In this document: positions 59,101-62,904 of the stretch, in pieces | How positions within the stretch are numbered: the first letter of the stretch is position 1 | Layout: every line of letters begins with the position of its first letter | Made by a program: the position numbers and the translations under genes | The notes under the pieces: generated by a model | Told to the model about the DNA's origin: nothing | Seen by the model: only the letters and a program-made list of their open reading frames with translations | The model's database searches: none | Source of the DNA: Dysidea avara | Lineage: Eukaryota; Porifera; Demospongiae; Dictyoceratida; Dysideidae | Direction: 5' to 3' | Assembly: GCF_963678975.1 (NCBI RefSeq) | Contig: NC_089275.1 | Coordinates: forward strand, 29,263,977-29,327,976 | Length of the DNA stretch: 64,000 bases

Positions 59101-59502
59101 TCAATTACCATGTGTCTTAAATTGTCTGGTTGGTCTGTTATTTTGTTGTATTATATATGTATGCAGCTCCAACTGAAACTCCACTAAATGCCAGTGTAAC
59201 TGTGGAGACATCTCATAATATCACGTTGTCATGGGATCGACCTTCACTAGAAGAACAAAATGGCATACTTACTATATACCATGTGATTATCATGGAAACC
59301 CAGATACTATATTTAGACAATGGAACAGTAATTTCACCAATGGGAGAGAATTTCAACAGAACATATAATGTTTCAGAAGGACGTATACAATTGATTGACA
59401 TGTTACATCCTAGCTACAACTACACTGTTAGAATAGCAGCAGCTACTGCAGCAGGAATAGGTCCCTTTAGTGATCCCATCACTGTGATGACATTGGAGGA
59501 TG
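19036..59502 (+). CDS. multi-exon IgGFc-binding / NIDO / FN3 extracellular protein (3' incomplete)
   Basis: Inferred exons: 19036-19429, 22702-22866, 27394-28671, 29495-29544, 29713-29832, 31488-31769, 32126-32378, 34490-34780, 37516-37797, 37849-38121, 40691-41026, 42847-43182, 46094-46429, 47729-48064, 53652-53987, 56579-56914, 59167-59502. All have AG/GT borders and every junction keeps phase, giving about 1913 residues. Order: signal peptide, Cys-rich segment, IgGFc-binding-like region, NIDO, three diverged FN3 domains, seven near-identical FN3 domains. Many N-X-S/T sites fit a secreted or cell-surface protein, probably in adhesion or recognition (inference from domains). No stop or membrane anchor follows the last exon in the window. 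The start at 19036 was chosen because the upstream in-frame ATG (18925) would bury the signal peptide. Exon joins are unproven. Confidence 0.75.
20009..20662. mobile_element. hAT-like MITE in intron 1
   Basis: The ends TAGGGCTGGGCTATAT and its near-complement ATATCGCCCAACCCTA are hAT-type TIRs. The flanking 8-mers ATCAGGGA and GTCAGGTG share a core TCAGG and may be a decayed target duplication. It contains the TA-type element at 20396-20645. No transposase. Confidence 0.6.
20396..20645. mobile_element. TGTGACC-family TIR element nested in the hAT MITE
   Basis: The ends read TGTGACCAGGCCTGTAAAAA and its inverted match (TTTTTGCAGGCCCAGTCACA). GTGGGCACA is mirrored further in. The length, 250 bp, equals the relative at 55858-56108. 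It is flanked by AA rather than TA. Confidence 0.7.
21681..22308. mobile_element. TGTGACCGG-family TIR element, 628 bp
   Basis: The TIRs TGTGACCCGATTTGCGAAAA and the complement of TGTGACCGGATCTGCAAAAA are flanked by TA on both sides. The interior parallels the element at 38902-39540 in opposite orientation (shared GGCGAATAAG and GTGAAGAAGG-type blocks). Non-coding. Confidence 0.8.
22702..22866 (+). CDS. exon 2: Cys-rich segment
   Basis: A 165-nt, phase 1-1 exon following TTTCAACAG and ending GTTG|GTATGT. It encodes 55 residues with nine cysteines, including C-H-S-S-C, Q-C-C-N and D-D-C-G, spaced as in furin-like or EGF-like Cys-rich repeats. The symmetrical phase and cysteine density make it a convincing exon despite its short length. 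Confidence 0.7.
23911..24140. mobile_element. GTAATTAC-rich foldback element
   Basis: TGCAAAAACAGTTTACGTTT followed by TGTAATTGTAATTA at the left is mirrored at the right end. The interior is dominated by GTAATTAC and GCATAATTA words. About 230 bp, non-coding. Confidence 0.65.
24432..24530. mobile_element. TTAAAGCA palindrome element
   Basis: The whole ~99 bp is an inverted repeat: TTAAAGCATAACCGCGAGTG, then GCTATATGAAAAATAAAG and their complements around a GGACGAGGCGTGCGGCC centre. Relatives sharing AAAGCAC/AAAGCAT ends lie at 57940-58095 and 58938-59048. Confidence 0.65.
26625..26764. repeat. (CA)n / CACACAGA microsatellite
   Basis: CA-rich tract with interspersed GA and GGC units, followed by TGTGTGTGTG at about 26769-26778 that can pair with it. 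Open frames across it are artefacts of the repeat. Confidence 0.9.
27394..28671 (+). CDS. exon 3: IgGFc-binding-like region
   Basis: A 1278-nt exon entered in phase 1 after TTTTTAATTAG. Its 426 codons have the character of the IgGFc-binding N-terminal domain family: repeated YYGISIPMTTGSPFSSYILV-type strands, GHQCGNQPVNIASCDYLIEQ with paired cysteines, VPPTTLWGRVYYTAPL, and LIGDPMMTLVPATNQYSNKF. In other animals this domain occurs in mucin-like and adhesion proteins. Many N-glycosylation sites. The exon can end at CAG|GTTGTT (28671), a weak donor but in the phase 1 needed by exon 4. TATG|GTCATC upstream at about 28632 is an alternative. Confidence 0.8.
28672..28730 (+). CDS. alternative read-through end of exon 3
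   Basis: If the 28671 donor is ignored, the frame continues CLSLHLCMLAVVVTAIMF and stops. A small-residue stretch (NCAG) followed by an uninterrupted hydrophobic C-terminus resembles a GPI-attachment signal or short anchor. AATAAA at 29056-29061 could serve a short transcript. This would give a short protein ending after the IgGFc-like region. It could instead be the normal end of a separate gene. Confidence 0.5.
29098..29294. mobile_element. small AT-rich foldback element
   Basis: ACCGTAATTCGTTTT at the left is loosely mirrored by the right end (GCTAATTATGGT). The interior consists of opposing GTGCAAAAATTT and AAATTTTTGTACA-type palindromes. About 200 bp. Confidence 0.5.
29495..29544 (+). 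CDS. exon 4: 50-nt linker exon
   Basis: Follows TCTCTAATTTCAG and ends TCAGAG|GTAAAT. Entered in phase 1 and left in phase 0, it encodes DVNSGECQPELTTCLSE with two cysteines. It links the IgGFc-like exon to the NIDO exons. Its small size lowers confidence, but its phases fit both neighbours. Confidence 0.55.
29713..29832 (+). CDS. exon 5: NIDO domain, first part
   Basis: A 120-nt phase 0-0 exon after TTTGTAG and before GTAAGT. It starts FYPFGLAEMD and ends FFRQAYRKLF, matching the opening of nidogen-like domains (FYPFG...F.FFG..Y..IYV). The next exon begins VNNNG, the expected continuation. Confidence 0.8.
31140..31305 (+). repeat. three 61-bp tandem units with ATTGG boxes
   Basis: Units start at 31140, 31201 and 31262 with CACTTAAAGGCTTC or CACTTAAAAGGCTTC. 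Each has ATTGG (reverse CCAAT) at about the same offset. It is intronic, between exons 5 and 6. It could be a plain minisatellite or a regulatory cluster. Confidence 0.65.
31488..31769 (+). CDS. exon 6: NIDO domain, middle part
   Basis: 282 nt, phase 0-0, after GACACTGTAG and before GTAATT. Encodes VNNNGIVSLKYPF, then IIAPYWADVDTRGTGTVYYR, the family's hallmark APFWADVD-like strand, then LFIATWDAVGYF. NIDO domains occur in nidogen, mucin-4 and alpha-tectorin-like extracellular proteins. Confidence 0.88.
32126..32378 (+). CDS. exon 7: NIDO domain, last part
   Basis: 253 nt, phase 0 to 1, after TGGTTACAG and before GAAG|GTCTAT. Encodes TNTFQCALATNGVQSFVIFL, then YADGLIQW and AGYNTLEGAHFFNIPGS, the conserved NIDO C-terminal half (NTFQ..L.TDG..SF..F.Y....W). 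A transposon-like element begins 32 bp downstream. Confidence 0.88.
32410..32863. mobile_element. TGTGACCGG-family TIR element, back-to-back copy 1
   Basis: Left end TGTGATCAAATTTGTGAAAA, right end complement of TGGGACCGGATTTGCAAAAA, both followed inward by a TCTTCCAC word. It shares the TA at 32864-32865 with the next copy. Confidence 0.65.
32866..33515. mobile_element. TGTGACCGG-family TIR element, back-to-back copy 2
   Basis: The ends TGTGACTGGATTTTGGAAAA and TGTGACCAGATTTTACAAAA are in inverted orientation. Both are followed inward by CGATCCAAATC. TA flanks. About 650 bp, non-coding. Confidence 0.75.
33686..33755 (+). repeat. tRNA-like fragment (possible SINE head)
   Basis: GTAGTGGTTGAATGGCCAAG is followed by GGGTTATGAGCTGGG and a B-box-like GCTCAAATCC. 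The stems do not form a good cloverleaf, so it is a degenerate tRNA-derived sequence at most. Confidence 0.3.
34490..34780 (+). CDS. exon 8: FN3 domain A
   Basis: 291 nt, phase 1-1, after TCTTTGCCCAG and before GATG|GTAATG. About 97 residues with FN3 features: V.DGLVISYIMSY, LLPFTNYVFSVRAC and PVSANVMVMTLEDG. It lacks the usual strand-B tryptophan. It ends LEDG like the seven downstream copies but is otherwise well diverged. Confidence 0.75.
35480..35930 (+). repeat. SINE-like dispersed repeat, copy C
   Basis: Shares GGGAAGCCAC, GACACAAGGTAGGACAAAGG, a CAGTTAGT tandem (35691-35710), then AAAATTCCATAGAAATTTTT and the 3' module ending ATGATCCTTAAAATATATAT. Plus orientation, as copies A and B. 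Confidence 0.65.
35932..36186. mobile_element. 255-bp nearly perfect hairpin (AGTGAAACAAG foldback element)
   Basis: Left and right arms are almost perfectly complementary over about 120 bp each, including AAAAAGTAGTGAAACAAGAG and AGCTATTACAGCATAGCT. The centre lies near 36060 (TGGTATTCAATGCCA). It has no coding capacity. The arms' integrity suggests a young insertion. It lies in the intron before FN3 domain B. Confidence 0.88.
36233..36930 (+). repeat. dispersed repeat with CTCTAATAGAG start, copy 1
   Basis: Starts with two inverse-orientation motif copies (TGACTGTTCTATTAGGGTGA, then GTGTTAGAGTATCTCGAG). It then carries a GAAGAAGAAGACAAC block with GATTGAAGATAAAAG, a CAGGCAGTCAGG run and CCACCTGTAAGTGTTTTGTT. 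The copy at 39661-40530 has the same order. A 66-residue frame in it is not conserved. Confidence 0.6.
37516..37797 (+). CDS. exon 9: FN3 domain B
   Basis: 282 nt, phase 1-1, after CATCTTTAG. Encodes PSMPLNVMVSPLNATAISVM then WDEPAIHNGIIQSYLVNVY and LTHNTNYTVNIIAVT, a canonical FN3 (P..P..V, strand-B W, L.P...Y.V.V.A). It ends ATCAT|GTAAGT and is followed by a 51-bp intron. Confidence 0.88.
37849..38121 (+). CDS. exon 10: FN3 domain C
   Basis: 273 nt, phase 1-1, after TTTTGATTAG. Encodes LPLNVIVTTDGMLRTLVVDW then ESPSNPGGIITTYMVTY and LDPFTDYTISVTACTDNGCG. Clear FN3. It ends GAAG|GTATCT; a foldback-element fragment begins 13 bp later. Confidence 0.88.
38134..38275. repeat. AGTGAAACAAG-family fragment
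   Basis: Carries the left half of the 35932-36186 hairpin in diverged form (GTAAATTTAAAAAAGTAGGC, AAGTGCAACAAGAGA, ATTACAGCATAACTC, then TAGCTATTACAGCATA). The right arm is missing. Confidence 0.55.
38448..38660. repeat. compound tetranucleotide microsatellite (CCTG/TGAC/TGTC)
   Basis: About 85 bp of (CCTG)n, then (TGAC)n, (TGTC)n and (TGAC)n again, each a one-base variant of its neighbour. Reverse-strand frames reading QSVSQSV or GRQAGRQ are artefacts. Confidence 0.92.
38878..39606. mobile_element. AGTGAAACAAG element split by a TGTGACCGG element
   Basis: GAAAAGTAGTGAAACAAGAT at the left and ATATCTTGTTTCACTACTTT at the right are the two ends of one foldback element. The 639-bp element at 38902-39540 lies between them. 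Confidence 0.65.
38902..39540. mobile_element. TGTGACCGG-family TIR element, 639 bp, nested
   Basis: Left CGTGACTGGATCTGCGAAAA and right complement of TGCGACCGGATCTGCGAAAA. TA at 38900-38901 and 39541-39542. Interior collinear with 21681-22308 in reverse. Non-coding; apparent frames on both strands follow the repeat. Confidence 0.8.
39661..40530 (+). repeat. dispersed repeat with CTCTAATAGAG motifs, copy 2
   Basis: Begins TGTGACTGCTTCATTAGAGT and carries GAAGAAGAAGACGATC with AATTGAAGATAAAGG. Three more motif copies follow at 40086-40168, then a GCATAAT block, a CAGGCAGG run and CTGTCTGTAAGTGTTGTCTT. Same order as 36233-36930 with an extra 3' segment. Confidence 0.6.
40691..41026 (+). CDS. 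exon 11: FN3 repeat R1
   Basis: 336 nt, phase 1-1, after AACTACACAG and before GATG|GTGAGT. Encodes a 112-residue FN3 domain: PTETPLNVSVTVETSRNITL, LSWDRPSLEQHNGILTIYHV, then MLHPSYNYTFRIAAATAAGI. R1 is the most diverged of the seven (EQHNG rather than EEQNG, LDSG, DIS, FRI, MILEDG). Several N-glycosylation sites (NVS, NIT, NRT, NYT). Confidence 0.92.
41348..41990 (-). repeat. SINE-like dispersed repeat, copy D
   Basis: Reverse orientation of the 12026-12690 copy. It runs from the 3' module (complement of CTAGTATACAGTAC) through the complement of TGGGACATGAAGGAGGAC to the complement of TTATGACTGGTGAACC at the end. Frames across it are not conserved. Confidence 0.65.
42258..42372. repeat. 115-bp palindrome
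   Basis: TTATACCATGACTGTGAGGG, TTTTGCTAATATACACACC and GACCCCTAGG are mirrored to the right around a GGGCTGCAGGCC centre. It is a probable foldback element or hairpin in the R1-R2 intron. Confidence 0.6.
42726..42743. repeat. poly-C run
   Basis: Eighteen consecutive C residues, about 100 bp upstream of exon R2. The length may be unreliable in any assembly. Confidence 0.9.
42847..43182 (+). CDS. exon 12: FN3 repeat R2
   Basis: 336 nt, phase 1-1, after TTATGCACACAG and before AATG|GTGAGT. Nearly identical to R3-R7. Distinguishing residues: NIILSW, TVISPMGEN, TYDVSEG and a C-terminal TLENG where the others have LEDG. Confidence 0.93.
43864..44189. repeat. compound microsatellite (GTGC, CTAC, CTAT blocks)
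   Basis: GT/GC-rich tract to 43928, then (CTAC)3, (CTAT) to about 44031, (CTAC) to about 44122, and (CTAT) to 44189. All three plus-strand frames are open only because of the 4-bp period. Confidence 0.93.
45096..45179 (+). repeat. diverged copy of the Lys/Ala-rich repeat frame
   Basis: Reads NSNQAVKKGGIPKKSGIKSK then VVAKMRL and a stop, clearly related to the frame at 48830-48926. It lies in the R2-R3 intron. No start codon or independent gene signals are seen. Confidence 0.5.
46094..46429 (+). CDS. exon 13: FN3 repeat R3
   Basis: 336 nt, phase 1-1, after TTTGTATAAACAG and before GATG|GTGAGT. Near-consensus sequence with NITLSW, TVITPMGMN, TYDVSEG and TLEDG. Confidence 0.93.
46884..46904 (+). 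repeat. CTCTAATAGAG motif variant
   Basis: GTGCTCTAATAGTACAGTCAC, a one- to two-base variant of the dispersed motif, in the R3-R4 intron. Confidence 0.5.
47150..47680. repeat. diverged TGTGACCGG-family sequence
   Basis: GCGACCAGATCTACAGGAGC at the left, internal AATAAACTACAG and GAGCAGGC words, and at about 47645 a second family-like end (ACCAGATCTGCAAGAATCTC followed by CACAAGCCTAA). Likely rearranged old copies. Confidence 0.4.
47729..48064 (+). CDS. exon 14: FN3 repeat R4
   Basis: 336 nt, phase 1-1, after TGTGTTACAG and before GATG|GTGAGT. Differences from consensus: HVIVMET, TVISPMGMN, TYNVSEG, RIATATAAG and FSNPIT. Confidence 0.93.
48821..49149. mobile_element. foldback element with Lys/Ala-rich frame in its arms
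   Basis: Arms 48821-48974 and 48996-49149 are almost perfectly complementary around a short spacer. The plus strand of the left arm reads NSQAVKKGAAPKKAMVKKDV then KSKVAAKKWL and a stop (TGA 48924-48926). The frame has histone-H1-like or ribosomal-protein-like composition but no recognisable family. A diverged copy at 45096-45179 keeps the same frame. It could be a captured coding fragment. Confidence 0.7.
49361..51430 (+). repeat. 2-kb minisatellite of ~31-33-bp units
   Basis: About 60 or more imperfect units based on TAGCTGAACTCTCTACAGGG followed by TGATTTGTTTG. Variant sub-patterns alternate (TGATGGTTTCTTTG, TGACTTCTTC). Units are contiguous, without unique spacers. The opposite-strand array begins at 63771. 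It lies in the R4-R5 intron. Confidence 0.92.
51431..52300. repeat. left arm of a large inverted repeat (unique part)
   Basis: Sequence following the minisatellite recurs inverted at 62905-63770. Shared blocks: CTATTAGAGTATCTCGATCT, GATTCTTCTGTACTACTGCA, CTCCTACGATGGTTACTCCA, an AAGAAGAAAAAAAAAC-rich segment, and GTGTGGCGCGCCGGCTTCTT near the inner end. Open frames across it are unstable between copies. Confidence 0.8.
52395..53025 (-). repeat. SINE-like dispersed repeat, copy E
   Basis: Reverse orientation. The 3' module lies at 52395-52560, a CTGACTGA run at about 52600-52630, then the complement of AGGAGGACACTGGTAAGTCC, ending near TATCAGTCATAATGA. Confidence 0.65.
53047..53340. mobile_element. 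AGTGAAACAAG-related foldback element, ~290 bp
   Basis: Arms run from ACACGCAAAAAATTTGAATT through AGAGTAGGGACTATAGCATA and GTACTGAAACAAGCTGGA, mirrored to 53340. The centre is near 53190 (CTACTGTGC and GCACAGTAG). Non-coding; 310 bp upstream of exon R5. Confidence 0.75.
53652..53987 (+). CDS. exon 15: FN3 repeat R5
   Basis: 336 nt, phase 1-1, after CATGGTACACAG and before GATG|GTGAGT. Unusual residues: ETSCNIILSW, where the usual Arg is replaced by Cys, TVFTPMGEN and AATVAGIG. The downstream intron starts almost as R6's does (GTGAGTGTTATGTACTGTTG). Confidence 0.93.
54956..55806. mobile_element. long-TIR element with ACTGGACT ends
   Basis: The left arm TTGGCTTACTTTATTCTACG, GACTGGACTCA and TGGGCTTGAAACAG is mirrored by the right arm at about 55625-55806. 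A partial direct copy of the left arm is at 55170-55325. Arms are about 170 bp. Non-coding interior. Confidence 0.65.
55858..56108. mobile_element. TGTGACCGG-family TIR element, 251 bp (best-preserved)
   Basis: TGTGACCGGATTTGCGAAAA at the left and the complement of TGTGACCGGATTTGCAAAAA at the right. Both continue AGGTACCTTTTTC-like and are flanked by TA. A useful reference for the disrupted copy at 5297-11995. Confidence 0.85.
56579..56914 (+). CDS. exon 16: FN3 repeat R6
   Basis: 336 nt, phase 1-1, after ATACATACACAG and before GATG|GTGAGT. Differences: NGLLTIY, NGIVDSPMGEN, TYDISEG, ATVVGIG and FSDSIT. At least 130 bp of upstream intron also match those before R7. Confidence 0.93.
57940..58095. 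mobile_element. AAAGCAC palindrome element, copy 2
   Basis: TTAAAGCACTGTCATGAGTG followed by CAATA is mirrored by TATTGCATAAGTGTGGCAGT then GCTTTAA. The centre carries GTAGGCGTGGGAGAGAGACT. Non-coding. Confidence 0.55.
58938..59048. mobile_element. AAAGCAC palindrome element, copy 3
   Basis: Begins TTAAAGCACCGCTTATGCTC and ends GCAGCGCTTTA. The centre, GCGAGGGTGTGGTTGAGAGA, resembles that of 57940-58095. The arms are imperfect. Confidence 0.5.
59167..59502 (+). CDS. exon 17: FN3 repeat R7 (last exon seen)
   Basis: 336 nt, phase 1-1, after ATGTATGCAG and before GATG|GTGAGT. Differences: PLNASVTVETSHN, TVISPMGEN, TYNVSEG and RIQLIDM. No further FN3 or terminal exon was found before 64000, so the 3' end of the gene lies outside the window or in sequence I did not recognise. 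Confidence 0.93.
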
Positions 59503-59635
59503 GTGAGTGTTATGTATTTTTGTTAACAAAGAATAGCTACAGGTGTATATACACCACTATTTGCCATTGTGATTATTTTGTTATATTTCTGATATTTATA
59601 AGGCCCTTGGGGAAGTTTTACTATTATGTGTAAAA

Positions 59636-59765
59636 ATGTGTAATATCAAGACACACAGTAGTGTGTCATGTGGACAAGAAAACCAGTGCACCACACTGTC
59701 AGTATATTTACTAGGAAGAAAGAACTGCCATTTTCATGAATGCACAGTTCTGTGCTCCTTTCTCA
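59636..59765 (-). repeat. fragment of the inverted-repeat family
   Basis: AATATCAAGACACACAGTAG, AACCAGTGCACCACACTGTC and AGTATATTTACTAGGAAGAA match the inner end of 51431-52300 (reverse) and 62905-63020. It is truncated. Confidence 0.6.
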
Positions 59766-59957
59766 AATTGGAACCATTTTGTACTGCAAATGCCCCCCAC
59801 ATTCAGCACCCATCATAGTTCTAACCTTTTGTGGTTTAAAAGAATTGCACTGTGAGCTATAGAGTTACAAGACAAAAACCAAGCAACTGTAAATCATGGA
59901 GTCAAGATACTCTAATAGAACAGTTACCATTGGGTAAAAAAGGTGCATGAAAAATGA

Positions 59958-60040
59958 AAAAAATTCCCAGCATTCAAACCAGAGAGCTCCATATACTGAA
60001 CACTCAAATCCTTAACCACTGAGCTGCTGCTCTCACGGTT
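59958..60040 (-). repeat. tRNA-like sequence (degenerate tRNA or SINE head)
   Basis: The minus strand reads AGCAGCTCAGTGGTTAAGGA, a good A-box, and after a plausible spacing GGTTTGAATGC, a B-box with one poor position. The T-stem has a G-G mismatch and the acceptor stem is not clear. I regard it as a tRNA-derived relic rather than a working tRNA gene. Confidence 0.4.
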
Positions 60041-60488
60041 CTTTACCTCACTTAATATGTACTTTATAAATAAAATTCTAGCAAAAGCTTATAATTTCAT
60101 AGATCCACTAATGGAAAATCTAGAACATTCTTTCTGTGTTCTATTAAAAATTGTGTGCTCTATTAGAGTATTACAAAAGATGAGAAGGTTAACTGACTGA
60201 TCATAAAATTGATACATTGGAGTGTCAAAAAGATTTAGAGCAAAAGGGGTGGTAGGTTGGTTGACATCACTTATGCAGAGCAATAAAGCAGGCATGGATC
60301 AATAAGCATACACGGGGCAGAAGTGCACACTAGTTCCTTCAGCAAGACCGCACCGTAGGATAGTGATAACAACAGGAGGACATCACTATTGTGTGGGACA
60401 GTCAGTCTGCCACAATGGATAACCAGAAAATGCTGAGTACTAAAGGGGCAGAGAGCCATTGAGACTAGCCTAGTAAAGACCTCATGAG

Positions 60489-62209
60489 TAGGGCTGCAAC
60501 GAATATTGGCATTAAGTATCAGGATATCTGGATATTTTAATGAGCAGATATCAGGATATTCGTTAGTTTTGTGCAGTAATTGTCTGACCACTAATTGTGT
60601 TTAATTTGTGTGCTGTTTTCAGGATGTAGGGCTTCCAAAGGAACATGGTAAGTAATGACAGTCCAAGGTTTTAGCTACTGTGCTTGTATTACAATACAAA
60701 GACTACATACATATATGCTGTGTACTTTCTTACACTGTGTATGCATGACAAATGTTGCGAACCAATAAAAGACATTTAGTGATGTACGGGAGGAAGGTTT
60801 TGTTTAAAAAAAAAACATAATGGAGTTTTGTGGGAGCAGACTGTTTCTCTTTCATTGATGACTAGTCCAGCTGTGGAAAAAACTTTCTTAACAGGTAATG
60901 AAGTTGCTGGAATGCAAAGATGACACTTGGCTATTTGCTACAATAGAGAGAAATTATGGCCATTTCTAGACCACCACTGTAGACACTTCTCTTTTTGCTT
61001 CAGGCGTGATTCCCTTAAGTGCCTCTCAAACTTCTCATCATGTTGATCATTTTGTGTGTCTGACTGCTAATAAAAACTCCATCATTGTTTCCTTACTAGG
61101 TTAAGTAGCTTCTTGATTATCCTCTGCTGTAGCACTCTGCTCCTCTGTTTCTGGACACAGTTCTATGATTTTCTCTTTTACAACTAAATAAACCTGTAAA
61201 CGCAGTGAATCTGGTAAAATTTTTAACTGGCGGTAATGTGGATCAGCAATCATAGCTGGTCCGTCAACAATTTCTGTAATCTCTAGTGTGAATCTCGACA
61301 TAATTATCTCCTGTGTGACTTTCTCTTTAAATGCCTTAACTGTAGAAAGATCATCAGGTTTAGAAACAAGGTCCTTGTATTGCTGGGTACATCAATGACA
61401 CCGAAACTTCTCATAATGCAGTGGTGGTAACTTGAAGAGATTTTAGGACTATGACCAATTGTTATGATAGTTCCACTGGTCTTTCAAGTAAGTGTTTGTA
61501 CTGCCCTTGTGTCCCTTAGTTGTCATGTTAAACAGCAAAAAATTCCCAGTATTGTACCAACAATCTTTCATACAGGGGTTCCACCTGGTTGCAACATCCT
61601 GAGTAAGATGATGTTCAGTTACTTTTTGCTTCTCCTTCAAGGCTATCATGGTTAGTAGACTGTGCTTGAAATGGCCTACCAATTTCCGTGCAATGGATGC
61701 ACAATGAATACAATCTGTGGCATGTAGTAGTCAGAAATGGACATGATGGAGGCTTGTATCCAGGTTCCATATACTGCAGTAGCTGCTGCCATCTACACTC
61801 GAAATAGGTCACATATCTCTTGCAATGAATTCAGTTATAAGTGTAATTATCTTGCAAGATACAATTCTTTATGGCTGAAAGCAATAGCTGTTTATGCATA
61901 TCGTCATCCTTTTCATTTTCCTTTATCTTAGAAGGGTGCTTCACCTCAAGGTGGCTGCATAAATTACTTGTTCCACTAAGTTCCCTTCATCACATAACTT
62001 GCACATTGCTTTCTTGAACTTCTTTCCTTTCTCGACAACGTCAGTCAGTTCAAAGAAATCCCACATCTTGCTTGTGCATTTCCTGCTACTGGTAACCATT
62101 TTAAATATCACATGACTATTAATAAACAAGTATTTGAACAGCAGTTTAGGTATCTGGAACTTAATCCTTAGCGAATATCTAAACGGAGTAAATATTCGTT
62201 GCGGTCCTA
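60489..62209 (-). mobile_element. dead hAT transposon
   Basis: TIRs TAGGGCTGCAACGAATATT (60489) and its near-complement, TAGGACCGCAACGAATATT read from 62209. The flanking 8-mers CTCATGAG and CTCACAAG differ by two transitions, as expected for an aged 8-bp target duplication. Total length 1721 bp, with minus-strand transposase remains inside. Confidence 0.88.
60815..62129 (-). pseudogene. hAT (ZBED-type) transposase pseudogene
   Basis: Minus-strand fragments are in family order. A BED zinc-finger start comes first (SKMWDFFELTD and AMCKLCDEG, about 61990-62090). A core segment follows with VGHFKHSLLTMIALKEKQ and LTQDVATRWNPC (about 61590-61680), then middle pieces at 61101-61301. Last is an hATC dimerisation motif, CIPATSLPVKKVFSTAG (about 60860-60925). 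Frames shift between these pieces and stops intervene, so no transposase can be made. In intact relatives the protein cuts and pastes the element using the TIRs. Confidence 0.85.
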
Positions 62210-62904
62210 CTCACAAGTGTAGAGTCAGACAAACAAGAATTTGCTGTCACCACTAACCGTCACAAGAGGCCCTCTCCTCAAAGAGTCCTCCCTAAAGCCG
62301 TATATGGCTCAGGGATGACAGTTCACATGTCGAAGGAGCATAGGATGAAGGCATTAGATGTGAAAGGGTCGGATGACACCTGATGGTGCTGGAAGCCACA
62401 ATTACTTTTTGACTAAATTGGCGTGTGCTGACAAAGTGTGTCAGATGCAGGAGATTGTCAACTACTTGCCAGGCTACTACCAAGCCTACCACATACTTAC
62501 ACATGCACTTAAGCAAGTTAATTGAGTTGAAGTGGCCAGATAAAAATATGAGTGATGCATATTGGTAGTGCAGTTTAACTGTCCAATTGGGTGTTCCAGT
62601 AGCTCCCACCATCATACTCCCAGGACTTTTGGTTGTATGGGGTCAGCTTGTTGTTTGACAAATCTAATCAGGTGGCAGTAGCACTCCCAGTTTGGGCTCC
62701 ATACGGAATTCTGACATTGGTACAGGTGCACTGTGATGAGCGTGCAGTCAGTGTTATAAACACAGGTTAGAAAAAGTAATGCACCAGCTTATTTATTTGT
62801 AATTGCTGTAGCGTTGAAGCAAATGATGAACAGGCAACAGGATAATCTTCACATCACAGGTAGATAATAACCTCATTAAGCCTCCAGACTTCAAAGTAAA
62901 TTAA
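62210..62904. other. no recognisable gene
   Basis: Between the hAT element and the inverted-repeat arm I see only short frames without domains or splice support. Confidence 0.45.

Noticed and set aside
40683-59401. Recurring minus-strand frames of 60-85 residues opposite each FN3 repeat
   Set aside because: Complement of conserved coding exons; they recur only because the exons do.
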